From Halalkalibacter sp. APA_J-10(15) (GTDB lineage: Bacteria; Bacillota; Bacilli; Bacillales; Bacillaceae_D): a stretch of 64,000 nucleotides of DNA. This document shows positions 27,640-36,666 of this stretch, one piece after another (position 1 is the first letter of the stretch; each line of letters begins with the position of its first letter). The stretch spans positions 124,001 through 188,000 of the forward strand of contig NZ_JALKEV010000009.1 in assembly GCF_023017105.1 (NCBI RefSeq), given 5' to 3'. The notes under the pieces were generated by a model, which worked only from the letters and a program-made list of their open reading frames with translations, had not been told where the DNA came from and did not search any database. Position numbers and translations under genes: made by a program.

Positions 27640-27656
27640 AAAATCATCCTCCTTTC

Positions 27657-29153
27657 CTATTCATCAAAATCACTTTTGGACGTTGCTCTCTTAAAATTAA
27701 AACGACCACTATCAAGCGGACGCATATATATCGGTCTTTTAGACATTCTGTTAAAAGGTAAACGAACAAATGCATCCTTCCAATCGGTAAACCTTGGAGG
27801 GAATAACGGCTCCATGTAAGGACGCCCTAATGATGTCAGTCTAATCAAATGAATTAATACATATAAGCCGCAAAATGCAACACCTACTCCACCAAAAAAA
27901 GCAGCCATAAACAAAATCGGAAAGCGAATAACACGAATTGTATTCCCCATTTGATATACAGGAGTTGTAAATGATGCTAGGGCGGCTAGTGCAACAATAA
28001 TTAATAAAATGTTACTTGTTAAACCAGCTTCAACAGAGGCCTGTCCTATAACAATTCCTCCAACGATTCCGATTGTTTGACCTACCTTTGTCGGTAGGCG
28101 TGCACCCGCTTCGCGTAACAACTCAATTGTTAATTCTAAAAATATAGCTTCAATAATCGGTGGGAAAGGAATATTACTACGTGATGCAATAATGGTTGAC
28201 AATAAATCACGCGGAATTAATTCATAATGAAATGTTAAAACAGCAACATAAATCGGTGTAGAAAAGATAGAGAAAAGTACAGCTCCAAACCTCAAAAGGC
28301 GTAAAAACGAAGCTATTTGCCAGTGTAAATAATAATCTTCTAGAGAAGAAAAAAATTCAATTAGAGTCGCTGGTCCAATAATGGCATCTGGAGATCCGTT
28401 TGCCATAAAGGCAATTTTTCCTTCTGCTAAGACAGCGGCAACTCTTTCAGGTCTCTCTGTATGAATTAACTGTGGGAAAATAGACATCGTTTGGTCAGTA
28501 ATCATTTGTGAAAGTGCATTCGCATCAATTACCTGATCAATCTCAATTGAATGAAGTCTTTGTATGACAGTTTCAATATTATCAGGATCAGCAATACCAT
28601 CTATATACATAACCACAACACGAGTTTGTGTTAATTTTCCGATAGATAATTCTTTTACTTGTAATTGTGGGAGAGGTAATCGTTTTCGAATTAAATAAAT
28701 ATTTGTATCAAGTGATTCTATGAACGCCTCTTGAGGTCCTGAGACACTAAATTCAGTTTCTGGTGGCGCAACTGAGCGATTATTTTCTTGAGTTGCTTGT
28801 ATAGCTAGACACCTTTTAGGCAAAGGTTGATCATAAATAATGACAAAACCATGCATAACCTTTTCTCTCAGTTCATCACTTTGGTTGATCCAGAGTGAAT
28901 TCGCATTAGCAACAGCATCTTTCATTTCCTCTAATGTTATATACGTATGATTTTCCTTTAATACTTTAAGCACATTTTCGTTTAATTCTTTGTTGTCAAT
29001 AAGTGGTTCGTAATAAGCTATGTAAAACAATTTCCCATTAAGTATGTATTCGCTCTCAACAAAATCCTCTGACTTTTTAAATAGGTTAATCATATTCGCT
29101 AAAGGCTGCTCTTTATTCTGACTTTTTCTATTCATAATCCATCTACTAATCAC
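27657..29153 (-). CDS. Germinant receptor A subunit
   Basis: GerAA-family subunit (498 aa): a soluble N-terminal region (about 1-270, with the conserved VVVMYIDGIADP block) and a C-terminal membrane region (about 280-450, EAIFLELTIELLREAGARLP motif) that forms the oligomeric ion channel of the germinosome. The start is GTG at 29153 with AGGTGGTG upstream; an ATG six codons in has no ribosome site. First gene of a three-gene ger operon behind a very good sigma-G promoter. Confidence 0.95.
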   Translation of the reverse strand: MISRWIMNRKSQNKEQPLANMINLFKKSEDFVESEYILNGKLFYIAYYEPLIDNKELNENVLKVLKENHTYITLEEMKDAVANANSLWINQSDELREKVMHGFVIIYDQPLPKRCLAIQATQENNRSVAPPETEFSVSGPQEAFIESLDTNIYLIRKRLPLPQLQVKELSIGKLTQTRVVVMYIDGIADPDNIETVIQRLHSIEIDQVIDANALSQMITDQTMSIFPQLIHTERPERVAAVLAEGKIAFMANGSPDAIIGPATLIEFFSSLEDYYLHWQIASFLRLLRFGAVLFSIFSTPIYVAVLTFHYELIPRDLLSTIIASRSNIPFPPIIEAIFLELTIELLREAGARLPTKVGQTIGIVGGIVIGQASVEAGLTSNILLIIVALAALASFTTPVYQMGNTIRVIRFPILFMAAFFGGVGVAFCGLYVLIHLIRLTSLGRPYMEPLFPPRFTDWKDAFVRLPFNRMSKRPIYMRPLDSGRFNFKRATSKSDFDE

Positions 29154-29190
29154 TATGTCTCACCACCTACATATCACTGTGCTCTAAAGT

Positions 29191-29220
29191 TAGTATGAAA
29201 AAACCCTAATTGTATTATGC
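29191..29220 (-). promoter_or_regulatory. Sigma-G promoter of the ger operon
   Basis: The minus strand reads GCATA, 18 bases, CATACTA. Both hexamer-like boxes fit the sigma-G consensus (GHATR and CATWHTA) exactly, with ideal spacing, about 40 bases before the GTG start of the A subunit. Confidence 0.85.
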
Positions 29221-29229
29221 GTAAAAAAG

Positions 29230-29274
29230 AAAGAGAAATTTCAAAAGGTAGCAATCCCTTTGAAACTTCTCTTT
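29230..29274 (-). terminator. Terminator of the corrinoid adenosyltransferase gene
   Basis: AAAGAGAAGTTTCAAAGG and CCTTTTGAAATTTCTCTTT (minus strand) form a long stem with one interruption followed by T-rich sequence, just past the stop at 29280. Confidence 0.8.
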
Positions 29275-29279
29275 CATTC

Positions 29280-29870
29280 CTACTTCTCTTCTTTTCTTAC
29301 CCCATTTTTAAAAACAGCCGCACTGCGAATATATTCGATGTCCTTTATTTTTAATCTTGCATTTGCAACTCTTGCAATAGCGAATAAATAATCTGATAAA
29401 CGATTTAAATATTTAAGAACATACGGATTGTAATCTTCGTTTGTTTCTAGTAATTGAACAACTTGGCGTTCAGCTCTTCTTGCAATCGTCCTACATATAT
29501 GCAACGTTGCTGCAGCTTCTGCCCCCCCTGGTAAAATAAATTTTTCAATTGATGGTGCTTCATCTATGTAAACATCCATCCTTTTCTCTAAATAATCAAT
29601 CATTGCTTGATTTGTTTTATATCGGATTTTATCTGATTTCTTAATAGCAGCTAAATCTCCACCACAGTCAAATAGTTCATGTTGGATTCTCTCTAACTCA
29701 CCCTTAATATCTCGAAATAGATCATCTTCTAATTGTGTTACTGCTTGACCAACAAAAGCATTCAATTCATCTATTGTCCCATATGCTTCAACACGAATAT
29801 GACTCTTCATTACACGCCCACCAATAACACTTGTTTTACCTTCATCTCCAGTTCGTGTATATAACTTCAA
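29280..29870 (-). CDS. Cob(I)alamin adenosyltransferase (PduO type)
   Basis: Adenosylates cob(I)alamin with ATP to make coenzyme B12. The 196-aa product starts LYTRTGDEGKTSV (ATP-binding loop) and keeps the helical PduO features SHIRVEAYGTIDELNAFVG and the CRTIARRAERQV helix, plus the NRLSDYLFAIAR motif. The start is TTG with GAGGG upstream. It lies divergent from the B12-riboswitch-controlled metE gene, a fitting place for B12 metabolism. It resembles B. subtilis YvqK. Confidence 0.93.
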   Translation of the reverse strand: MKLYTRTGDEGKTSVIGGRVMKSHIRVEAYGTIDELNAFVGQAVTQLEDDLFRDIKGELERIQHELFDCGGDLAAIKKSDKIRYKTNQAMIDYLEKRMDVYIDEAPSIEKFILPGGAEAAATLHICRTIARRAERQVVQLLETNEDYNPYVLKYLNRLSDYLFAIARVANARLKIKDIEYIRSAAVFKNGVRKEEK

Positions 29871-29941
29871 TACAATCCCTCTTTCTAATCGTTTTCACTA
29901 GTATACATGATTATTTTAAATTCTACCTAATAAAAATTCTC

Positions 29942-29970
29942 TTGACATTTCTCCTCCTTCACGATAAAGT
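29942..29970 (+). promoter_or_regulatory. Sigma-A promoter of the metE leader
   Basis: TTGACA and TAAAGT are 17 bases apart, about 20 bases before the cobalamin aptamer. Confidence 0.7.
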
Positions 29971-29989
29971 ATAAAACAATTTCATATGT

Positions 29990-30165
29990 TGGAAATCGGT
30001 ACTTTGAATACAATGACTTTCAAAGTTTAAAAGGGAATCCGGTGAAATTCCGGAGCGGTCCCGCCACTGTAGTAGATGAGTTACAATTTCTTAAACCACT
30101 GGCTTATAAAGCTGGGAAGGTGATTGTGACGTTGATTCTAGAGCCAGGAGACCTGCCAATTTCAA
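29990..30165 (+). promoter_or_regulatory. Cobalamin riboswitch
   Basis: The conserved cobalamin-box parts are clear: GGGAATCCGGTG, AGCGGTCCCGCCACTGT, GCTGGGAAGGTG and the B12 box GAGCCAGGAGACCTGCC. Cobalamin binding would shut off metE, leaving MetH to make methionine. Confidence 0.97.
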
Positions 30166-30230
30166 CAACACTGTTTTTACCTACGGGAGATAGGGAGGTG
30201 TTATAATAGCTTATTTACGCATGCCGTCAT

Positions 30231-30273
30231 AAGGATATTATTACACTAGTATAGGTAATAATATCCTTTTTTA
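30231..30273 (+). terminator. Regulatory terminator of the cobalamin leader
   Basis: AAGGATATTATTAC and GTAATAATATCCTT form a perfect 14-bp stem followed by T6, about 65 bases after the aptamer and 35 bases before metE. It is the likely switch element. Confidence 0.88.
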
Positions 30274-30307
30274 TTTCATGAATACACATTTTGGAGGAGA
30301 TGTTTGA

Positions 30308-32575
30308 ATGTCAATTAAAACAAGCAACTTAGGTTATCCACGAATTGGTGAACAACGTGAATGGAAAAGAACGTTAGAGTCGTTTTGGAAAGGTTCGATT
30401 ACTGAAGATGAGTTACATACTCAAATGAAAGAAATTCGTCTAAATCATCTTAAGAAGCAAATGGAATTAGGCATTGATTATATTCCTGTTAATGATTTTA
30501 CTTATTATGATCATGTGCTTGATACAGCGACTATGTTTGGTATCGTTCCAAATCGTTTTCAATATTCCGGAGGGGCTGTTTCTTTAGCTACTTACTATGC
30601 AATGGCACGCGGAGGAGACGCTCAAGCGTGTGAAATGACAAAATGGTTTGATACAAACTACCACTACATTGTTCCTGAGCTACAGGACGCAAAGCCTACA
30701 CTCGTTGAAAACAAACCGTTGAAAGCATTTAAAGAAGCGAAAGAAGAATTAAATGTAATTGGAAAGCCGGTTATTTTAGGACCTTTTACATTCTTAAGCT
30801 TATCAAAGGGATATAAAAAGTCAGAATTCTCAAACCTTTTGTCGCAATTAATCCCACTTTACTCACAGGTTTTATCAGAGTTGAAAGAAGCAGGTGCAGA
30901 AATTGTCCAAATCGATGAACCTACATTTGTGACGGATTTAAGTGAGGAGGACTGGTATCTAATTAAACAAGTTTACACTCAACTAGCTAATACAACTGAC
31001 ATTCATTTAATCGTACAAACGTATTTTGAAAGTGTTGATCAATATTTAGAGCTCATTTCATTACCAGTGAAAGGGATAGGCCTTGATTTTGTTTATGGAA
31101 AGGAAAATAATTTAAATTCCTTAATCACGTACGGCTTCCCTCAAGATAAAATACTTGGTGTCGGAATTATTGATGGTCGAAACATTTGGAAAAGTGACCT
31201 CAACAAAGTATCTAAGCTTCTTGAAAGAATTAATGAAGTAGTCCCATATTCCAGACAGCTTATTCAGCCTTCATCAAGTTTACTGCACGTTCCAGTAACG
31301 TTAAAGTATGAAGATGCACTAGATCCTCTCGTAAAAGGGGCACTTGCCTATTGTGACGAGAAACTAGAAGAAATGATATTATTAAAAGACATCCTATCAA
31401 AACGTTATCAATATGAGGACAAATTAAAGGAACACCAAAAAGGCATTTACGATTTAGGTGAATCTGCATGGAGAACCGAAAAAAAATTAAACGAACTGAA
31501 AACGAATCGAGGTACTCATTTCAGTAAAAGAGCCGAGCTTCAACACAAAAAATGGAAATTACCTTTACTACCTACTACGACGATCGGGAGTTTTCCACAA
31601 ACAACAGAAGTACGCCAAACCCGTTTAAAGTGGCGTAAAGGAGAATTATCTAACGAAAACTATGAGCAACAGATCAATGAATATATGAAGAAATGGATCC
31701 AAATTCAAGAAGATCTTGAACTTGATGTTTTCGTTCACGGTGAGTTCGAACGAAATGACATGGTCGAATTTTTCGGCGAAAAGTTATCGGGGTTTGCTTT
31801 CTCGAAAAATGGTTGGGTTCAGTCATATGGCTCACGTTGTGTAAAACCACCTATCATTTTCGGTAATGTAGAATTTACTAAGCCAATGACAGTGAAAGAA
31901 GTTGTTTATGCACAATCACTAACAGAGAAACCAGTTAAAGGAATGCTTACCGGGCCTGTCACCATTTTAAACTGGTCCTTTGCTCGAAACGATATTTCTA
32001 ATAAAGAAATTAGCTTTCAAATTGCAGAAGCGCTTCTTAAAGAAGTACAAGCGTTAGAAGAAGCAAATATTACGATGATTCAGGTTGATGAACCTGCATT
32101 ACGCGAAGGTTTACCATTGAAGAAAGAGAAGCAAGAAGACTATCTTCAATGGAGCATTGAAGCATTCAGACGTTGTACATCTGATATCGATGACCTAACG
32201 CAAATTCATACACATATGTGCTATAGCGAATTTAATGAAATTATTGATGCGATTGATGCAATGGACGCAGATGTGATCTCCATTGAAACCTCTAGAAGTC
32301 ATGGTGAAATGATTGAAGCATTTGAAAAAACAACCTATACAAAAGGAATTGGTTTAGGTGTATATGATATTCACAGTCCTCGTATTCCAAACGTATCCGA
32401 AATGTCATCAATCATTGAACGTGCACTAAAAGTTCTTCCAGCTGAAAGTTTCTGGGTTAACCCAGATTGTGGCTTGAAAACACGCTCCGAAGAAGAAACA
32501 ATTGCTGCACTAAAAAAAATGGTTGACGCAGCTAAAAAAGCTAGAGAAAACATTACCGTTTCGAGCCAATCTTAG
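30308..32575 (+). CDS. metE: Cobalamin-independent methionine synthase MetE
   Basis: Transfers methyl from 5-methyltetrahydropteroyl-triglutamate straight to homocysteine without B12. The 755-aa product has the two-barrel structure with the N-terminal LGYPRIGEQREWK start, the linker TTTIGSFPQT at about 423-432, and zinc ligands in THMCYSEF (His and Cys), the Glu and a final Cys in WVNPDCGLKTR. GGAGGAG precedes the ATG. A cobalamin riboswitch controls it, which pairs with metH elsewhere in the window. Confidence 0.97.
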   Translation: MSIKTSNLGYPRIGEQREWKRTLESFWKGSITEDELHTQMKEIRLNHLKKQMELGIDYIPVNDFTYYDHVLDTATMFGIVPNRFQYSGGAVSLATYYAMARGGDAQACEMTKWFDTNYHYIVPELQDAKPTLVENKPLKAFKEAKEELNVIGKPVILGPFTFLSLSKGYKKSEFSNLLSQLIPLYSQVLSELKEAGAEIVQIDEPTFVTDLSEEDWYLIKQVYTQLANTTDIHLIVQTYFESVDQYLELISLPVKGIGLDFVYGKENNLNSLITYGFPQDKILGVGIIDGRNIWKSDLNKVSKLLERINEVVPYSRQLIQPSSSLLHVPVTLKYEDALDPLVKGALAYCDEKLEEMILLKDILSKRYQYEDKLKEHQKGIYDLGESAWRTEKKLNELKTNRGTHFSKRAELQHKKWKLPLLPTTTIGSFPQTTEVRQTRLKWRKGELSNENYEQQINEYMKKWIQIQEDLELDVFVHGEFERNDMVEFFGEKLSGFAFSKNGWVQSYGSRCVKPPIIFGNVEFTKPMTVKEVVYAQSLTEKPVKGMLTGPVTILNWSFARNDISNKEISFQIAEALLKEVQALEEANITMIQVDEPALREGLPLKKEKQEDYLQWSIEAFRRCTSDIDDLTQIHTHMCYSEFNEIIDAIDAMDADVISIETSRSHGEMIEAFEKTTYTKGIGLGVYDIHSPRIPNVSEMSSIIERALKVLPAESFWVNPDCGLKTRSEEETIAALKKMVDAAKKARENITVSSQS

Positions 32576-32583
32576 AGGTGATA

Positions 32584-32763
32584 ATGAGACGAGAAATGAT
32601 TCAATTTCTTGAATATACAACGAGTGAAAAAGAAATGAAACATTGTATTTACCACCTAGATTCTCAAGGCTTACATTCTTTAGTTGAGCATTTAGGCTTT
32701 ACAACTTTAGAAACGCAAGAACGCTGGTTGGCTATTCTTCATTCGATTTTAAATATGGAATAG
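32584..32763 (+). CDS. Hypothetical protein downstream of metE (59 aa)
   Basis: A 59-aa product from the ATG at 32584, with AGAGGTGATA directly after the metE stop codon, so it is translated from the metE transcript. It is mixed-charge and probably all-helical, with one Cys and no membrane segment. A hairpin terminator follows. I do not know the family; being in a B12-switched operon is the only hint at function. Confidence 0.6.
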   Translation: MRREMIQFLEYTTSEKEMKHCIYHLDSQGLHSLVEHLGFTTLETQERWLAILHSILNME

Positions 32764-32767
32764 AAAA

Positions 32768-32803
32768 AAGAGGCTGAGACAACACTTTTGTCCCAGCCTC
32801 CTT
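32768..32803. terminator. Bidirectional terminator between metE unit and resE
   Basis: GAGGCTGAGACAA and TTGTCCCAGCCTC form a strong stem with one mismatch, with A-rich and T/C-rich flanks, in the gap between converging genes. Confidence 0.8.
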
Positions 32804-32886
32804 CCTACGATTAGTCAAGTGGTTTTCCTGCAATTCTTTTTAGTAAAAACCAACAATTAGGCGCAGGAAATTTCTCTCAATACACG

Positions 32887-34671
32887 TTACTCATTATACA
32901 TCGCAATATTTGGGATGAAAAATGTGAATTCTGTACCTTCATTTAATTTACTATGAACAGAAATATGGCCATTGTGAGCTTCAACAATATTTTTAGCAAT
33001 CGCTAAACCTAAGCCCGTTCCTCCGCGACTTCGAGTTCTAGCCTTGTCTGCCTTATAAAAACGCTCAAAAACAAACGGTAGGTCCTCTTCTGGTATTCCA
33101 GAGCCTGTATCAAGAACATCAAACTTTGTCCCTTCATCAAATGAACGTACACGCAACGTCACATGGCCTTCTTCATTTGTATGTCTTATTGCATTGTGAA
33201 GTAAGTTTGTTAATACCTGTTCAATACGATCTGGATCAATGGTTGCTTCTTTGTCTAATTTAGTTGCATCAAGTGAAAGTGTAATGTTTTGTTCTTTCGC
33301 CAAACCTTGAAATTTTCGGACGACCTTTTCAACAAATGGGTGAAGAGGTATGTGTTCTGCATGTAATTCGACGTGCCCCGCTTCCATTCTTGCTAAATCT
33401 AATAATTCATTCACTAATCGTCCTATTCTTAGTGATTCATCATAAATGATTTTTGCCATTTCCTTTTTCTCTTCATCTGATTGAGCTACATCATCAATAA
33501 TCGCCTCACTATAGCCTTGGAGCATCGATATTGGTGTACGTAATTCATGTGAAACGTTTGCAATGAAATCCTTACGTAATTTATCGTGCCGTCGTTCTTC
33601 AGTCATATCACGAAAAACAGCAACTGCTCCTCTTATTACGTTTTGATCATATAGCGGAGTCATTAAAATAGTCCAGCTTCTACCTTGCACTTCAATTTCC
33701 GTCGTTTGTTCCTTTTCAAATGTTACGACCTGTTCAAATAATGTTCCAATTGTATCAGGTAGCTGCTCTTCTGGTCGAATTTGACCTTGTTCAAAAGACC
33801 AAGATTGAATAAAACGTTCTGCTGGAGGGTTCGCTAGCACGACCTTACCATATTTATTTAACGTAATGACACCGTCAGCCATACTTCCTAATATTCGTGC
33901 TAACTGTTCTTTTTCTTGATTTAACGCGTGAATATTATTATTTAATTCTCTTCCCATTCGATTAAAAGCCATTGCCAATTGTCCAATTTCATCATGTGTC
34001 AAAATCGGTATTTTCGTTTCAAATTCTCCTTTTGCGACTTCTAATGCCATTTCACGCATTTTTCGTAGTGGTGCTGTTACCCTTGATGATAGGAAAAAAG
34101 CAAATACTGTTGTCATAATGATCGCTATACCACCAGATAGATACACAATTCTTCTCGTTTCTGCTGTTGCTGAATTAATTGCGTCTAAAGATTGATAGAG
34201 AAAAACAGCGCTATCTTCTATTTCACCAGGCTGCACCGGTACACCAACAATCATGATTTCGGCGTATAATTGTTCGTCATGACTTTCAAAAGGAAAATCA
34301 CCTTCTGTACGGACAATTTGCTCACCTGAAAATACTTCCATTAACACATGATTATTGTATAACGTATGCAACGCTAAATAATGCGAATGATGATTTTCAG
34401 TACTTAAAACTTTTTCTCCCTCTATAAGTAAAATTAATTTCGTATCAAACGTTTCAGCATACTCTTGAATAACGTATAATGCTTCTTCTTGATCATAGCG
34501 CTCATACATTGAAGCAATCATCTGTGCATGATTCATTAATTGCGACTCGGCCGTATTTACGTGAACTCTCTCAAATGATTGAAGAAGAAGAACCATTAAT
34601 AACGTTAACACAAATGTAACTAGTAAAATAATTGTAAGCCAAAGCTTACCAACTACACTACGCCATAACAT
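32887..34671 (-). CDS. resE: Sensor histidine kinase ResE
   Basis: Membrane sensor kinase that, with ResD, senses respiratory/oxygen limitation and NO. The 594-aa protein has two membrane helices (about 10-32 and 176-198) bounding an extracytoplasmic sensor, then HAMP, PAS, HisKA (phosphorylated His in VSHELRTPI) and HATPase_c (N box NLLHNAIRH, G boxes GSGIPEED and GGTGLGLAI). It starts on the last base of the resD stop codon. Order and content match B. subtilis resE. Confidence 0.94.
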   Translation of the reverse strand: MLWRSVVGKLWLTIILLVTFVLTLLMVLLLQSFERVHVNTAESQLMNHAQMIASMYERYDQEEALYVIQEYAETFDTKLILLIEGEKVLSTENHHSHYLALHTLYNNHVLMEVFSGEQIVRTEGDFPFESHDEQLYAEIMIVGVPVQPGEIEDSAVFLYQSLDAINSATAETRRIVYLSGGIAIIMTTVFAFFLSSRVTAPLRKMREMALEVAKGEFETKIPILTHDEIGQLAMAFNRMGRELNNNIHALNQEKEQLARILGSMADGVITLNKYGKVVLANPPAERFIQSWSFEQGQIRPEEQLPDTIGTLFEQVVTFEKEQTTEIEVQGRSWTILMTPLYDQNVIRGAVAVFRDMTEERRHDKLRKDFIANVSHELRTPISMLQGYSEAIIDDVAQSDEEKKEMAKIIYDESLRIGRLVNELLDLARMEAGHVELHAEHIPLHPFVEKVVRKFQGLAKEQNITLSLDATKLDKEATIDPDRIEQVLTNLLHNAIRHTNEEGHVTLRVRSFDEGTKFDVLDTGSGIPEEDLPFVFERFYKADKARTRSRGGTGLGLAIAKNIVEAHNGHISVHSKLNEGTEFTFFIPNIAMYNE

Positions 34672-35384
34672 TAGTCTTTCTGTGCCTCAAACTTATAACC
34701 TATTCCCCATACAGTTGCAATCATCGATGCAGCTTGCGGTGATACTTTATTTAACTTTTCACGTAACCGTTTAATATGTGTATCGACCGTACGTAAATCA
34801 CCAAAAAAATCATAATTCCATACATCCTTGAGTAATTGCTCTCGCGAAAAAACTTTATCAGGAGATTGGGCTAAATAATGAAGTAACTCATATTCTTTTG
34901 GTGTTAACGAAATCTCTTCATCAGCGACCATAACACGATGCGCGTCATGATCAATGGTTAATTCTTGAAAGACTAATACATTTTTTGCTAGAGTATCGGT
35001 TTGCATAAATTTTGTAGCAGAAGCACGTCGAAGTAACGCTTTTACTCGTAAGACAACTTCTCTCGGGCTAAAAGGCTTCACAATATAATCATCCGTTCCA
35101 ACTTCAAAGCCTTGGACACGGTTTGCTTCTTCTCCTTTTGCTGTTAACATAATAACAGGTGTTGCTTTCGATTTACGAAGCTCTTGGCATACTTCAATAC
35201 CGTCCATTCCTGGCATCATTATATCTAATAATATGACATCGAAGTCTTTTTCAAGTGCTAATTGTAAGGCTTCCTCACCATTTTCAGCCTCTTCTACTTG
35301 ATAATTTTCACGTTCTAAATACATTTTTAATAATCTTCTTATCCGATCCTCATCATCTACTACTAATAAACGAGCATGCTCCAT
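34671..35384 (-). CDS. resD: Response regulator ResD
   Basis: OmpR/PhoB-type regulator (237 aa): receiver domain (about 5-118; phosphoacceptor Asp in LLDIMMPG, Lys in IVKPFSP) and winged-helix DNA-binding domain (about 135-232). It controls cytochrome, nitrate-respiration and res genes in Bacillus. GGAGGAGG precedes the ATG. A terminator separates it from the upstream resABC genes, so resDE must have its own promoter or read-through, as in B. subtilis. Confidence 0.95.
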   Translation of the reverse strand: MEHARLLVVDDEDRIRRLLKMYLERENYQVEEAENGEEALQLALEKDFDVILLDIMMPGMDGIEVCQELRKSKATPVIMLTAKGEEANRVQGFEVGTDDYIVKPFSPREVVLRVKALLRRASATKFMQTDTLAKNVLVFQELTIDHDAHRVMVADEEISLTPKEYELLHYLAQSPDKVFSREQLLKDVWNYDFFGDLRTVDTHIKRLREKLNKVSPQAASMIATVWGIGYKFEAQKD

Positions 35385-35410
35385 ATAACTTCTACCTCCT
35401 CCATCTGTTC

Positions 35411-35442
35411 AAAAGGGGTGCTCCAATAAAGGAACACCCCTT
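35411..35442 (-). terminator. Terminator between resC and resD
   Basis: AAGGGGTGTTCC and GGAGCACCCCTT (minus strand) form a 12-bp stem with one mismatch, followed by T4, five bases past the resC stop codon. Confidence 0.75.
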
Positions 35443-35446
35443 ACCA

Positions 35447-36637
35447 TTATAGGGCATATGAATGCAACCCAGCTATAACTAAATTAACAAACACAAGGTT
35501 AAACATTATGATACCAAATCCAATGACACATAGCCAAGCTGAACGCTCGCCATGCCACCCTTTTGAAAGTCTTAAATGTAAATATGCAGCATAGAATAAG
35601 AAAGTAATTAATGCCCAAACCTCTTTAGGATCCCAGCCCCAAAAGCGGGACCAAGCAATCTGTGCCCATATCATCGCAAATATTAACCCTCCAAGTGTAA
35701 AGACAGGAAAACCAATTGCTATTGCTCGATAACTTATTTCATCAATTAATTGTGGACTTACTCCTTTTAATAAAGGTTGAATAGCAGCGCTTATTCGTTT
35801 ACGAAGAATAAGCCGTAATAACCAATAAAGAATTAGACCAACTAAGATAGACCAAATAACGGTGTTCATATCATTTGCTCGAATATTCTCGGGCACATAA
35901 AGAAATGGAGATAAAGCACCTTCTGTCAAAAGCTCCCCTTCATTCGGCCCTATGAATGCTGGCATCGTATATGTCATTGTTGCTTCTGTTTCAAATTCAT
36001 TTATATAATTAAACTGCGCTTCATAATTAGCTAAGTTAAAAGCGGTGCCCGCAACGATATATCCAACTAAGCTTAATACACAGAAAAGAATAATTTCCAT
36101 TGAACGTGTACGCTTATTTGTTTTTGAAAAATCAATCGTCCTTAATAAGTATATGAGCCCAGCTGCCATCCCTATCGTCAATATCCCTTGTCCAAGAGCG
36201 ACAGTAATAACATGTATTGTTAACCAATTACTTTGAAGAGATGGAATTAAAGGTGAAATTTCACCAGGGAACATAGAAGCATAAGCAATTAAAAGCATAA
36301 CAACTGGCATTGTAAATAAACCTAAATAGTTTGAACGGTAAATAGCATATAAAATAATAAAGGCTAAACCAATTGCTATTGCAAAAAAGGTCATGTATTC
36401 ATACATATTACTAACGGGTGCATGCCCCGCTATATACCAACGAGTAAAAAAATATCCAAGTGAAAAAAACGATGCGAAAATGGAAGAGAGAAAACCTAAA
36501 AACCCCCATCGATTTCCTCTCATTTCTCCTTCTTTATTACGCCACTTTCTTCCTGTAACGGAAACCGCAAAAAAAATCGTTGCTGCCAAATAGAGAAAGA
36601 AAGCAATATAAAGAAGATTACCACTTAATTCAACCAT
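35447..36637 (-). CDS. resC: Cytochrome c biogenesis protein ResC (CcsA/CcsB type)
   Basis: Heme-handling membrane protein of the System II cytochrome c synthetase, working with ResB. The 396-aa product has about eight to ten membrane helices and the tryptophan-rich WWD-like motif ([19 protein letters not shown] near residue 330) that binds heme. The gene lies 29 bases after resB. Length equals the B. subtilis protein. Confidence 0.94.
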   Translation of the reverse strand: MVELSGNLLYIAFFLYLAATIFFAVSVTGRKWRNKEGEMRGNRWGFLGFLSSIFASFFSLGYFFTRWYIAGHAPVSNMYEYMTFFAIAIGLAFIILYAIYRSNYLGLFTMPVVMLLIAYASMFPGEISPLIPSLQSNWLTIHVITVALGQGILTIGMAAGLIYLLRTIDFSKTNKRTRSMEIILFCVLSLVGYIVAGTAFNLANYEAQFNYINEFETEATMTYTMPAFIGPNEGELLTEGALSPFLYVPENIRANDMNTVIWSILVGLILYWLLRLILRKRISAAIQPLLKGVSPQLIDEISYRAIAIGFPVFTLGGLIFAMIWAQIAWSRFWGWDPKEVWALITFLFYAAYLHLRLSKGWHGERSAWLCVIGFGIIMFNLVFVNLVIAGLHSYAL

Positions 36638-36666
36638 ACTCCAGCCTCCTTGCGCTTATTTTTCAA

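Noticed and set aside
32823-32871. Inverted repeat TTTCCTGC/GCAGGAAA near resE end
   Set aside because: Loop is long and no T-run follows on the minus strand; probably an incidental match next to the stronger hairpin at 32768-32803.
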